Positions 34,669-56,953 of a DNA stretch of 64,000 bases are shown here, one piece after another (within the stretch, counting starts at the first letter, position 1; each line of letters starts with the position of its first letter). The DNA is from Tubulanus polymorphus (Eukaryota; Nemertea; Palaeonemertea; Tubulaniformes; Tubulanidae): contig NC_134028.1 of NCBI RefSeq assembly GCF_964204645.1, forward strand, positions 26,138,153-26,202,152. The letters run 5' to 3'. The position numbers and the translations under genes are program-made. Under the pieces are notes generated by a model. The model searched no databases and was not told where the DNA came from. It was given only the letters and a program-made list of their open reading frames with translations.

Positions 34669-36867
34669 CTGACCAGATAAACTACCAAACTTCGTCAATC
34701 GCTGCAGTACGCTGTTCTGCCCTTTCCGGGAACATTTTTTTTCAAATGCTTCGCCCACACACAAAACCGTCCCATCAACCTTTAAAATAAAAGAGGGCAT
34801 ATATTTATGAGTCGTGGCAGATAAATCTTAACAAAAATCCCACCCAGGTGTCCCCAAACTTAGTTTAATGCCTGGAAATTGCACCAAAGAGGAGTGAATT
34901 TTCTAGATGATTTTTCCCGATTGACGTGAATGCTTGTCCGCCCTTTTGTTAAAAGTTGTGCTACCCTCCTTGTTTCTGGTTCGAGCAAGGGAGTTCGTGC
35001 TTAGGGGGTTCGAGGCGACGAAACCGAGTAAATATAGCTACCCTATCAACTAAATATTTCTGTTTTTTCAAGATGTAATTTTGACTAAATTATTTTGTTA
35101 AGATTTGTAATTTTGATTATCAGTCATACAAGTGTAGTACACACTTTGATTAAGAATAAACTATCATATATACTTAATTATCTTATGATTAAGATATTTA
35201 ATTATTATGCGTGGAATTCTTTTAATCGAAACAAAAATAGGTTGAGTCGAACTTTAAGCGCATCAGTAAATACATACATTATATTGATACAATCACTATT
35301 GGATATAAATGATTTTCCTATATTATAATCCCGTAGCTCATGAATCAATGAATTCGTGAGAGAGATATTTCAGAACATCAAATCACTTTTTAAGCTCGTT
35401 ACAAAATCATTAATTTCATCATCACGTTGAAACAAAACACGTCGCTGCAAATAACTAAAATCAGAATCCGATAAGATATCGTAAATCGTTTGCGTGTGTG
35501 TTAAAACAGTGGCTGATTGAAGTGCGGAGACACGAGAATGAAACATTATACCTTTCAACTGCAACGCAATTAAATATCATATTTCAGTGAAAATTACACC
35601 CTTTAAAGTTGAAAATGACTCTAAACAATATCAAACTAGCAGCGTAACTACACTTAACACGAGTATACGCATACATGTCGTGTGCGTTTATAGTTCACTC
35701 AAGCGAAGTTGAGAACGAATGCTCTTTGAATATCGATAAAACGGTTAGATTGTTTCTTGTGAAAGTTACTTTATTTTTATTAGCCCCTCGTTTGTACTAT
35801 ATAACAATATCCTCGGGGATACAGGCGTGCCCGAAATACATTGATGAATTTACAGACAGGTCGATAATGACTCCCTGAAATCTTTGAACATTAAGTTCAC
35901 TTCGTAATTATTTCCTTCTATCTATTTGATTTGTGAGCGCACAATCTTACAGTGCGTGTTTTGGTCACGGCATCAAGGCTGTAAACAACGACATCAGTAA
36001 ATTCAAATTAGACCCATAACATTATGCGATGCATTCGATAGATAAATAGTTTCACCAAATCTAACTAAATCACGAAGCAGACTTTCTAATTTTCGACTAC
36101 AGAAGTCAATAAATTTCGGGGCCCGATTCCACAGTTTCCACGGATAAGTTCGACGGTCAAAAATCAGTTTATTTCCAATCTCAACAAAATCGCAACGAAT
36201 CTACCAATGAATTGGGTCAATCCCTATATTAAGAATTTTATGAATTTTGTCAATTTCATAATTTTTGAGCCAGATCGAGAACAGTGGAACTGAAGTAACG
36301 CGTGGAGGCGTCAGTCTGAACTGTACACGCAGTACGTAGAAGGTACGGGAAGGTCGGTGAATAGAGGTTCACTTCTAAGAGCTAACTGTTCAGGCGATGA
36401 AATAGAAAAAACATATCGCCACGGGTAAGATGAAAGACAATGTAAGATCTAAAGAGAATGGACGACGTGATCAACGCGCAGTGAAAAGCTCACATCAAAC
36501 ACGGTGTAATTTAACCAGTCGTTTACGGAGACACGTTACTCACTGTACGATCGGGCATTACTGTTATTTCTATGACGTGTATATTTGTCGAACCACGCTC
36601 TTCCTGAGCCGCAAATCCTGATCGCAAAACTCGACACCAAATCATTCGCCCGCTTTTATGAAAACGTAAAAGGACACACACATAGCTAAAAATCTGTTCT
36701 CTTTAAACAAGATATTATTTCATAGGATTGTCTTTTGTTTTCGCCCGGGTGAAATTGTACGCCCTATGTAAGTTGGATGAAACAAAGCTGCCTTCATCCG
36801 GTAATAAGATGACAGATCCGTTCGTTGGATCATGATACAAAGTCCACTAATGGAAAAGACGCGGTGA

Positions 36868-37085
36868 TGTGTAACCCTGCACCCCTCAGATTATCGTGAC
36901 TCTAAGCACGATAGAGTTTAAACCCGTACTTTGAGTAGGTCAATAGTAACCCGTCACATATCGTTGATTTTCTGTATTACATTACATTATTCTATATATG
37001 AAGTTACATATTGTGAATAAAGTCAGATCGTGTTCGGATTCCATCGTTGCGCTCCTTCCTTGTGGTGTCGACGATCACACATGGG
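36868..37085 (+). mobile_element. Possible solo or truncated LTR
   Basis: The segment starts TGTAACCCTGCACCCC and ends GACGATCACACA, so it has TG...CA tips. An AATAAAG signal lies near 37016. A TGGGCGAAC string that could be a primer-binding site follows the end. No partner LTR, target duplication or retroviral-type ORF is visible. This is a tentative call on layout only. Confidence 0.25.
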
Positions 37086-39080
37086 CGAACTTCGGTTTTC
37101 GTATCTAGTCGACAAGTGGTCCGAACTAATAACTAGGTCCGAAATAAAGCAACAGTATTCAGAACTTCACCCGAGACATGTTTAATTGAAAAATGACGTC
37201 AAACATTTTTCAGCACAATATCAAAAACTTATCGTCCACACTTGACACTACATTAGTTATAGTCCGGGATGGGTCGAGGATAGTTCGCTGTGGATTAGGA
37301 TTCGTCGAAGATATTTCTATAAAATAGCTAATTACGTAAGAAGGCTAAAATGGAATGATCCATTGCGGTTGGGCGAATTTGCGTGACTTGTCTTTTCAAG
37401 ACGAAAGACGGCTGGTATAATCGTGTTAGAAATGTTTCAGTTGATTCTCCGAGAATATTTTCACCGAGCTACGCGTGTGTTAAAGTCGGAATAGATTCGC
37501 GCATTAAAATTCCATTAAAACGACTGAGACTTCCTGATTTTTAGTTAGTCTGTGACAAGCCATGCTAAGTATGGCCGATGGCACTTTCCAACTATCGCGC
37601 GCGGTATGCAATAGAATATCTCATCGAATGTCTGTCTGTTTTTTGATGATGATGGATTCACACTTTTCCTGTGTTCGTAATTAGAATATCAAATGTGTCC
37701 TGTCTGAGCGTCTCTGTCCTTTTGAATAAGTCTAATTCAATGAATGCTTATTGGGTGGATTCTATTCTTTGATTGTTCGTTACGGATGCGCTCATCGTGT
37801 TGTAAAGGTGCACGGAATGTCAAACTTTACCCGCGAATACGATTGAGTATTTTACAATATGTAGTTGGTCGCTTGCTCTCCGTGGAGAAAAATCCCCGGT
37901 TCCCTATATCAAGATTCGCTAACCGAAGTTTTGAAGTAGTTTTGAGTGCAATTGTACATTCGTGACTCAAGTCGAAAGGAAGTATTGAATCATAAGACGT
38001 AGTAGTTGAAGGTTAGCTGTAGAACCAAAATGAGCTTTGACTGGTCTTAAGTTGTCATACTGGTTATAGAACCAACTAAAATGTGCTTAGATTAGTCTTT
38101 TTAAGTAGTGCCTGAGATAAAAAAAAATTGGTTTCGACTGTTGTTAGGTTGGTTATAGAACCGAGCTTAGACTGGCCTTTTATTACTTGTAAAACGATAA
38201 GTATTGACTGTTGGTTCCTGGGGAAATGAGCAGCAAGATGAAAGCTGAAACCGAAAACCAATAACAGACATCACTGCAGAAGGTAGATATAATCGCTATC
38301 AGATTCAGAATTCCGGTTCCGGTGCGGATGAGATTAGATGGTAATTAATGATAGTTCGTGCGCTACTTTCATCACCAAATGAGGAAACATTAAATATAAC
38401 GATTTGTATAATTAATGGCACCGTCTCAAGAGAAACACGGCCCACTCTGACTCCAGTTACAGTCACCGCGATTCTTAAATGTCTCCTCTATATAGTTCCG
38501 TTGGATAGCGCGTCATCTGGGCATTCAATGTGACAAGGGACAAACGAACGCCCACCATTTTTTCCGGAAAAAATATTTTTCAAACATATTCCTTGAATCT
38601 TGGGTCCTTGACTTCAACTCGAATCAACCGATCAATTTGAACCAGTTCCACAAAAAATAAAATCATAATTGAATAACTAATTAAAATACATATATTTACA
38701 CGATTCAATCGTACACAACATAAATTAATATAATATATTACATTAATACAATCTGTTATATTACTACTGATGAGATTTATGTTGTATTTTCATTACAAAA
38801 TAAGAACAGTTTCTATTCTATCGATTGGATAATTCTTTTCTTTTCAAAATGATAGAAATTAAGTACATTGAATGCACATTGACAATAATAGCGCGACACC
38901 TTATCCGAATTGAGAATCATGATAATTAAAGGCGTTCCTCAATGAATCAAATTCTCTGATTTAACCGAGTAAAGAGGAGTCGACTGTAATAAGAATTCTG
39001 CACATTATGAATGAGTAGTTCTCTAATCTATTATTAGCACAGTTTTTTTAATGAGTCCTATCTATTGATCCGTCTGTCGG

Positions 39081-44897
<5,817 letters not shown>

Positions 44898-45801
44898 TCT
44901 ACAAATACATTTATACCAGTTGTTGCTCAGTCGTGGTGTAATTACAACAATGAACATAATATTGAAGCTGGGAATTTCATCATATACGGCAATCATTTAC
45001 CATCGCAAAGAAGGCCATAGGCATAAGTTTGATGTCCTTGTGAAGAACGACATAAATCATTCTTTCTAAGGGTGCTTCCATAAAAATTCAAAAGTCATAC
45101 GGCTACTAAATGGGATGTCTTCTTTTGTACATGGTTTTATTTAGCACTTTTAATTAACCCTGATTTTATTATTATTATGGATGGCAGCGTCAGGGCTGTT
45201 GATTCAGACTTCTCGGCTGAGAAAAAAAAGCCGCTTGATGTTTCACTAGTATTGATGTTAATCCTTTCATTTCGTCGGATGTGACATCGCCGGATTAAAC
45301 TCGGGAGAAATTCTTTACTTTATTCGTCTCGTAATTCACTGAATTGAATTGGATTTATCATTATCAGCAACATAAAATAAAAAGAAACGAACCTCCTATC
45401 TGAGCAAAAACATACTCTTCTGATGTGTCTCAATAATGGTCACAATAGCGACAAGTTTATAGTCATTTCAGTCGTTTCAATCCAGTAAAATCGGCTTAAA
45501 TTCAATCTTCGAATTATATTTGAGCAATAAATTGACGAATTTGTATTTATGAATATGGACTGGGATCTGGGAACAAACACCGATTTTGTCTAGATTAGAT
45601 TCGAATTGGTTCGAATCCCGATATATTGAATTTATTCAGACTTTTTCAAGCTTTACCATTAATAATCTAAGCGTCACAATCATACCAAAGTAGAGCATTG
45701 TTTTAATTTCATAAGTCCGCTACTCCTAAGTTGTATGAATGTAATTAGAATAAAGTCAATAGTGAGTTAGATTTGATCCCCTGTCGAAAAACCGACATTC
45801 A
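44898..45801. promoter_or_regulatory. Divergent PARG/RPS24 5' region
   Basis: About 0.9 kb separates the PARG start codon (44897, minus) from the presumed RPS24 transcription start (about 45802, plus). It should contain the PARG 5' UTR, possibly with an intron since TTTGTAG precedes the PARG Met, and promoters of both genes. No TATA box was confidently placed. Confidence 0.6.
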
Positions 45802-45808
45802 CCCTTTT
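45802..45808 (+). promoter_or_regulatory. 5' TOP motif of RPS24
   Basis: CCCTTTT lies 27 bases before the start codon. Ribosomal protein mRNAs of animals normally begin at a C followed by pyrimidines, which couples their translation to TOR signalling. The exact transcription start is inferred. Confidence 0.6.
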
Positions 45809-47700
45809 AGCATCCATATTGGAATACCTACAAGATGGTGAGCTATATTTCCGGCTTTAAATATCGCCTTTCATCCACTATTTAGACTTTTCTTTTCATG
45901 TGGAAAATCTCTTAATAGAAACAATAATTCATAATAGTCACTTTAAGACGTTCACATGTTTCTTAATCCGGTTTTAACTCGAGTAAAATTACCCGTAAAG
46001 TTACGTGGTCCCCATCCTTCTTCGACATCACTTCCTATAATTTGATTCGTAAGATTTTAATTCGACGATGTTTTGTTTCAGGCTGAATCGACAGCGACTC
46101 TTCGCACCAGAAAGTACATGTCCAACCGCCTGCTGTCCAGGAAACAGATGGTAAATTATTTACATATTTCAAATCGTAAAATGAAGTCGAATTGATGCTG
46201 AAAGATTCAATTCAATGTCAATGATGTAAAAATATCCGATATAGGGCTATAATATAAGCAGCTCAATACAACGCAGATGACAAACTATGTAAAGCTTATC
46301 AATGGAATGCAAGATCGTATTTTTAAAATCAGCAAAGTATTGCTTGACATAGTCATAGTTAGCCACTGACATTGACAAGTCGGGGAATTTTCATTGAAAT
46401 GTCTGGGAATTTTGCAAGAAAAAAAGCTATAAGTCGGGGGAAAAAGTGGCCATCCCGATTATATCATTGATTTATTTTCGGTAAATTCAGTAGATAAATG
46501 TTACATTTGATGTATATTTATAGGTGGTTGATGTGTTACATCCTGGACGATCGACCGTACCGAAAACTGAGATCCGTGAGAAACTCGCTCGCATGTATAA
46601 AACCACCCCCGACGTCGTCTTCGCGTTCGGCTTCAAGACGAAATTCGGCGGCGGACGAACAACTGGATTCGCTCTCATTTATGAAAGTTTAGATTTAGCG
46701 AAGAAGTTCGAACCGAAATACCGATTGGCGAGAGTAAGTTTGATTCATATTTCAGTGTGTGTGTACACCGCAGTACGGTGTATAAATCGGTGTTTGGCTT
46801 CGCTAGTACATTGCATCGATGTGTATTGATGTTATTAGTAATAAATAGGTTGTTATCAGTATTTTAGTGAGAAATTTGAGCAACTAACAATAGCAACAAA
46901 GACAAACAAACTCCTGGGCTGGGTTTCATAGACTTGGAATGAAAATAGTCCCTGGGAATATTTTGAAATTTGTCAGTTATAACCATGGTTTCTCATTGTA
47001 ACTATGGTGGTTGTCACTCAGATTGAGGATTTACCCCCTAGGGATAACTTTGGTACTGAGTCTATGAAACCGGGCCCTGGAGTGGAATTTTTAAACAATT
47101 TCTAATTATCTCCAGCACTGTGCAGTGAAAGGGTTAAGAGAAGTTTATTTTAGTTCATTTTCAATTGAAAATGTTGTGGGTGATGTTCTATTCGCATCTG
47201 AAGTACGATCGAAAGATATCCTTTATAACGCCGCAGTTAGGACCGATGAAAAACAAAGCGTTATAACGAATTAAGCAGCATTATGTGAATGAAGAAGGAA
47301 TGGTATTTCCATTGAATTTAATTGAGTTAAAATTAGCAAATTCGTTCTCTGAGAAATTATGTTGGCTTAAAAGTGAGCAGTGGATGGCATCGTTATAACG
47401 GAAATAGACTGTTGTGACGAAGTAGGAAATATCTAAGGGGTTGTAGGGTCCAGGCTTCAGGCCTGGTGTAACCTGCATGAATACAGTGAATAAATAACTC
47501 TGAATTGATTAATTATGTGATTAATATTACAGCACGGAATAGAGGTTGAGAAACCGAAGGGTTCGAGCAAACAGAGAAAGGAGTTGAAGAACCGAAGGAA
47601 GAAGGTCCGAGGTACGGCCAAGTCTAAGATCGGTTCCAGTGGCAAGAAATAATCCAACGGTTCTGAATGTTACATTTGTAAAATACGTATAAAAAATAAA
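45802..47700 (+). CDS. RPS24: 40S ribosomal protein S24
   Basis: This is a component of the small cytosolic ribosomal subunit. Exons: first exon to 45837 carrying only the ATG (45835-45837); 46082-46150; 46524-46733; 47533-47652 (TAA). They join to 133 aa, the normal family length. The start reads [20 protein letters not shown], the core [20 protein letters not shown] and [20 protein letters not shown], and the end is a basic tail with [10 protein letters not shown]. The ATG-only first exon is a known feature of animal RPS24. The 5' end carries an oligopyrimidine tract CCCTTTT at 45802-45808, typical of TOP mRNAs whose translation is growth-controlled. A poly(A) signal AATAAA is at 47695-47700. 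Intron 3 holds a foldback element. YARS2 starts about 0.4 kb downstream. Confidence 0.98.
46913..47081. mobile_element. Foldback MITE-like element in RPS24 intron 3
   Basis: The left end CTGGGTTTCATAGACTTGG is mirrored by the right end AGTCTATGAAACCGGGCCC. The inverted repeats of roughly 50 bp show several mismatches and enclose a short core. It lies wholly within the intron 46734-47532. Confidence 0.65.
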
Positions 47701-47904
47701 TACCTGAACAAGTGGAATTTTCTGTGTTGTTTCTGTTGAGAGGATTTATTTACAAGTTTAACTGCTGGACCAGAATTGTTTGAAAAGCAACCACGGATGT
47801 GTTAAGTCTAGAAGATCTTGAGGCATAACTAGAATTTATGGAAACTGCTGGTCAAATCCAACCGGACAGAATTTTCTGGGATAAGCAAAGAGGCTACCTG
47901 TAAG

Positions 47905-48020
47905 TGATAAGCACTAAGCAGGTCTCCTTGCCAGGGGTCCGGTATCGCTCACGAACTCGAGGAACAGCTTTAGCGTAGTGGGTTCGAATCCCTTGATGTG
48001 TGAAGATGGCCTGACTGGCA
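47905..48020 (+). repeat. tRNA-derived SINE-like fragment between RPS24 and YARS2
   Basis: TAGCGTAGTGG (A-box-like) runs straight into GTTCGAATCCC (B-box) at about 47975-47992. The surrounding sequence cannot fold as a tRNA. The fused layout resembles the fragment near 24.95 kb. Confidence 0.4.
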
Positions 48021-48113
48021 ACAAAATTGAGTGACTATCGACCGTCTAGTGCTGCCGAAAATTACGGCAAAAAGTGGAACTAACGCAGAAGTCGGTCATG
48101 TGGTTTGTTCAAA

Positions 48114-52488
<4,375 letters not shown>

Positions 52489-52544
52489 TTAGTTTATAGA
52501 CTTGTGCGACAAGAATCTTGTGTTTTTATAGTCATTGTAATAAA

Positions 52545-53706
52545 TGAAATTTAATACAAAAAGTCGCGCAAAGTTCTCAATGGTGTCTGCTAGAAAGTCT
52601 TGAAGAGTTTCAATCTTTTCTGAAGTTCGTTGTAACAAGGTTCAACTGCAGCCAGCCAGCATCCCGTCGACCAGGATACACACGATGAAAGTGCATCTCA
52701 ATGAAATCTATTAAATGAGCCACAAAATATTCAACGAAGACAAAAAAACTGTAATTATAGTGGAAAACATGTATATTTTAACACGACTCGAGAGGGACTG
52801 ACATCAGTCTTATTTACAATACAACGAACACAGCTCTTAAAGCTACATTTCGATTCAGAGCTGTTGCTGATGATGATGGCAATGAGACCTGTCATTTTGA
52901 CGAGTCTAAATTGAATAAACTACAAACACACTTTTCAGGCATCATCCATTCACAGTAAATGATAATAGTTAACTTAAGAGCAATGAAAGATTCGAGATTA
53001 AAAAATCCAGGATCAGATTACAGGTTTGGAATTGAAATATGACTCTAGAGGAGTCAACCTTAACAAATCTAAGGAAATGGGTGCGGTATTTGGTTTTTCA
53101 GATAGTTTGGAAATTTAATCAGTCGGCTTTAGCCATGGTTTCAACAGTAACAAGAATTAAATGCCCAAATATTTTATTATATTGCCTGGTTCGTTATTTT
53201 GCCCCGGAAGGTATCCTAAATGGGGGCCAAAAAGTAGACTAACACCAACTTTACTGTATTTGTTGCGACCACTAGCTGAGGTGAACTACAGTAAAACCTT
53301 AAGTTCACCACGAACAAGAAAGTTAGCACCGAGCGCCTTATTCACGTGCACCCTATAAATTACTGGTTTTATTCTAGTCTTTAAAGAATTCATGGGATGA
53401 TTTCGAATTTGAATCTTTTTTTTCTAAACCCGACAATAGATAACTTTTTTCTTGCGTTGATATATTTACCATTACTATTTCGGAATAAATTAAATAAATA
53501 ACGTAAAATATATTTTGATATTTAATAGTTATTTTTATGAAGTGTGTTGTTTCCCTGTTGTATCAGAAGCTGCCATAAATCACGACCCCCAGACATACAT
53601 CAACATGAGTACCGCACCAGACAATCACTGTGATTGTGTGTGACGATCACTGCGATTGTGCGATGACGTTTTCAATTTTTAAACTTTTTATCAAGATTTT
53701 CTATAA
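52545..53706. other. Convergent YARS2/UBE2S intergenic region
   Basis: This DNA lies between the YARS2 poly(A) signal (52539-52544) and the minus-strand UBE2S poly(A) signal (TTTATT on +, 53707-53712). I see no gene in it. Confidence 0.6.
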
Positions 53707-53820
53707 TTTATTCTTTTTAATATAAAAATTGCTATAATACACCGACTGTATAAATTAAAGAGAGAATTCTTCCTTAAATATTTTGTTTCTTTTTTTTTTG
53801 CGGTTATGTTTTTTTTTTCA

Positions 53821-56443
53821 TCATAATCTCTTCAACGTTTTTTTCTTATCTTTTTTCTTTTTTTCGATGAGTTTTTTATCGCCGGCGTGTTTCTTCGCCA
53901 TCGGACCTTCGCAACATTTTTCCGTCAGCGACGACGAGGTCGAGGTTGACGCGGAGACATTATCAGGTGAATTCGATTGCCTGAAATATTTCAAATACAT
54001 CTCTATCTGACATTTCATAGAACAGGTACCAGTAATTTTGAAGAGAACAGTAGACTACGCCTGTAGCTTTAGCGCTGGGCCTGACAGGATGTTACCGGTA
54101 TAGACTAATACCACTAATAAATTTGTTCACATCGATAAACAGGGTCCCTTAGTACGGATGAGTCATTCCTTGATTTAAGGAGTTTTCAAGGAGAATTTCA
54201 AATTTTGAGGAATTGTCTACATCACTTTCATATCCTAATTACTGTAGACTTTTCCTAAATCGGCACTGTTTATCTCGGTAAACCATGAATTCAGAGGTTT
54301 TGTAAATAAATTACACCACTAAACCCGGTTTCTAATTCAGTAACCGCCATATTGGGCAATGAAAAGATCCTGGTCCAAACTGTACTGATTTAGCGTAATC
54401 TACAACCACAAACATTTCTAGTTGCATATTTCTCAAAATTGAAAGAGTTTCATAGGAATTTTGGGCATTATGCTCAGATTACAGGAGTTTCAAGCACATT
54501 TAAACACAGTTTCTATTTAGGAGTTGTTAAGGAATCAAGGAGTTGTAGGAACCCTGTAAACAGTAAGGACAGGAAATCATTCTATTATTCCTACCGAAGT
54601 GGTTTAGCGTGTATTTCCGTGTACATTTTCGCTCGTTGCGAATAATCGTCATATTTTTCTTGCAACAGTTTTCCGGCCTCTTCGTTCAACGCCGATTCAG
54701 GATTTGGGACGATCAACAAACATTTCACAGTCTGTAGAAATATCGAATTAAATAAAACCGACATCATAAATCTGAGTTATCAAAGTTAGGGAGAAAAACC
54801 TATAATATTTCCTCTGATCTAAACCTACCAATAATATATGCTTTATTCCCAGATCTGCCTTCCAATCTTTTTTCAAAGTGTTCACGCAAATTTCACCGTT
54901 TTTCGACACGTTTGGATGGAATATTTTTGTTACGAAAAAACCTTTCGGAGGCTCGGCGGGGAAGTTCTTCCCCAAGACTAGTTTCATACGAAAATGTCCG
55001 CCAGCATACGGGGTTCCAGCTGCAATCAAAATAAACATTCTTTCATTCTATTCATCTTGAGACAATCAATTACAGAACCACGAACTACAAACATCTGCGG
55101 GCAGGTCCAAGCTGAATAGGGGGTGCGGGGTCCAGTAGTATCCACAGCATAGGCCCTATGTAGAGCATCATAGATCAGTGGAAACAACCACTAGGCCTAC
55201 CACAAGACTGAGTGAATGTTGAAGGGGATGCAGGGTCCAGGCTGATGGGCGATTCAGTGTCTGTAAGGTAGGGTGCAGAATTCGACTTGAGGTGATGCAG
55301 GGTCCAGGGCTGAGGCGGTGGTAGAGTAAAGGCTGAGGGGGGATGAAGAGTCCACGCTGAGGGGGGACCAGAGTCCAGGCTGAGGGGGGATGAAGAGTCC
55401 AGGTTGAGGGGGGATGAAGAGTAAAGGCTGAGGGGGGATGAAGAGTCCAGGCTGAGGGGGGATGAAGAGTCCAGGCTGAGGGGGGATGAAGAGTCCAGGC
55501 TGAGGCGGTGGTAGAGTCCAGGCTGAGGGGGTTCATTGACTCACCAGGTCCATCGATTGTAGCTTGAATATCAGTAATATCTTCATCATTAAACGATATT
55601 TTGATACCCTCTGGAGGATCGTTCGTCAACTCTTGTAACTCTTTCACAATTCGGCGAATTATTTGAGGTGAAAAATTTTCAACATTACTCTGAAAAATAC
55701 GAAACACATAATTGCCATGAGTCGTGGCCTTGACCTCACGGGGTCATCGTGTAACGCTGGCGGTACAAAACAAAATCAAAGCTCTTCCCCAGTCACGTAT
55801 AGAATTACATTTCATACGCTAGAATAAAAGATAAAAGGGATAGAGCTTTTTTTTGGTTTTGCATTCCAGACCAAGCTTTCATCATGTACAGCTCCTTAAA
55901 ATACAGTTTAAAATGGACTAAAAATCAAAGTTATAGGTCAACTGCCAGTCAGTCCTCTCTGGTCCTAAGACTTCAATCAGGTATGCACTACAAAAAAAAT
56001 GAATGAGCTAGGCCACCTGATGTGCTCTCAAGCAAAGTTGAAATAGACATTTGAAATTATTCTGGGGGGTCACTGAACTCCTATAACCAAAAGACGAGAG
56101 AGAGAGAGCGAGAGGGGTCATTTTCAAAATAATTGACAAATCGGAGTCCCATTACATTACTATTAGATTATATGAACGCACAGCGGTGATGTTGAATTGC
56201 TGGGGTTTGAAGGGTAGCCACACAACTGATCAAAGGCCTATTTGATGATAAGCCCCTATAGCTAATAGGTCGGGTCTGTGTGTGTGTGTGCCTGTGGTAC
56301 AAAAAATCTCAAGTATGATGAGTGTATGACAGAGAATTTAAAATCGAAAGAAAGGGATTCCCCGCAGTTTTAGTCAAGTATTCCGTTAATCTGGCCGAGT
56401 TGATCGAGTCATTCCGATAGCTATCGATACTCACCGTGGACAT
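53821..56443 (-). CDS. UBE2S: Ubiquitin-conjugating enzyme E2 S
   Basis: UBE2S extends Lys11-linked ubiquitin chains on APC/C substrates in mitosis. Five exons in phase give 213 aa (vertebrate about 222): 56443-56435 (only MST), 55689-55545, 55019-54829, 54731-54595, 53980-53821. The E2 fold starts [19 protein letters not shown]. The HPN motif FHPNV is at 85-89 and the catalytic Cys at 96 in [22 protein letters not shown] follows. After the UBC domain there is a Ser/Thr linker, then GPMAKKHAG and a Lys-rich tail ending LKRL. This is the C-terminal peptide by which UBE2S docks on APC/C; human ends LRRL. The gene is divergent from ARL6IP1 and convergent with YARS2. Intron 2 contains a 24-bp minisatellite. 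The start is short but phase-consistent. Confidence 0.97.
55103..55533. repeat. 24-bp minisatellite in UBE2S intron 2
   Basis: The core (about 55304-55532) has roughly nine copies of GGGGATGAAGAGTCCAGGCT + GAGG. Degenerate copies continue left to about 55103. The array starts within about a dozen bases of the exon 2 donor on the minus strand. In the sense strand it reads as SAWTLHPP repeats in the frame of exon 2. Confidence 0.92.
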
Positions 56444-56953
56444 CTCCTGTTTTGAAGCCGAAATTCCAACCAGAATAAGATGAAAAATAGAGGTTTATCG
56501 CCACGAAATTCGACTCAATCCGCGCAACAAATTCGATGGCGTCGATCGTGAATCATGGGAATCCCGACGTTTGAGCCAATCAGGGAGCGCGGTTTATTTG
56601 AATAGTTTCGGCCGCTGGCACGCGGGGATCTTCCGCGTTTGTAAACAACCCACTAGAAAAGCGAGACATTTTACACCACACCTTATTTTAATTCAATCTT
56701 ATAATTTATGATTTTAAATCATTTGCAAATTTACAGTAGCATACTGCGTCGCAAGCTTATTCAATTCTGAGCGACTGTTCCTTTAAGGTGATGAGCCATC
56801 TCCAGCGTTTTGTTTTACAATATTTTGTATCTACATGTACTTCTCCTTATTTTGGAATTATTTCATGAATTATTATTTGAAATGGATTCATCTATGTCTA
56901 CAGGGATTCTACGTTCCTTCGTTTAAAACACCTCACTTTCACAGGGAATCAAG
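56444..56953. promoter_or_regulatory. Bidirectional UBE2S/ARL6IP1 promoter region
   Basis: Only 510 bases separate the two start codons, on opposite strands. The left half is GC-richer (around 56520-56640, with CGGCCGCTGG and CGCGG blocks) than the AT-rich surroundings, as expected of a shared CpG-type promoter. No TATA box was placed. Confidence 0.7.

Larger units (their letters stand above)
33002..39080. other. GPCR 3' UTR and intergenic DNA
   Basis: The first part should be 3' UTR. A 13-bp inverted repeat ATGGCTGCCTCCA (33037-33049 and 33114-33126) lies 36 bases after the exon B stop. A possible poly(A) signal AATAAA is at 34283-34288. The rest has no recognisable gene; it contains the 24-bp minisatellite at 34.4 kb and a possible LTR piece near 36.9 kb. 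Confidence 0.5.

Noticed and set aside
34347-34790. 147-aa + strand ORF and the overlapping 107-aa - strand ORF
   Set aside because: Both are created by the 24-bp minisatellite, whose period is a multiple of three. There is no conserved sequence outside the repeat.
46151-47532. snoRNA in RPS24 introns
   Set aside because: Ribosomal protein introns often host snoRNAs, so I looked for paired C/D or H/ACA boxes. I found only partial TGATG strings without a matching D box.
47975-47995. Functional tRNA gene
   Set aside because: A- and B-box-like strings abut, leaving no space for D-loop, anticodon arm and variable loop.
55168-55707. Minus-strand 179-aa ORF as a repeat protein
   Set aside because: It is UBE2S exon 2 plus read-through into the intronic 24-bp array.
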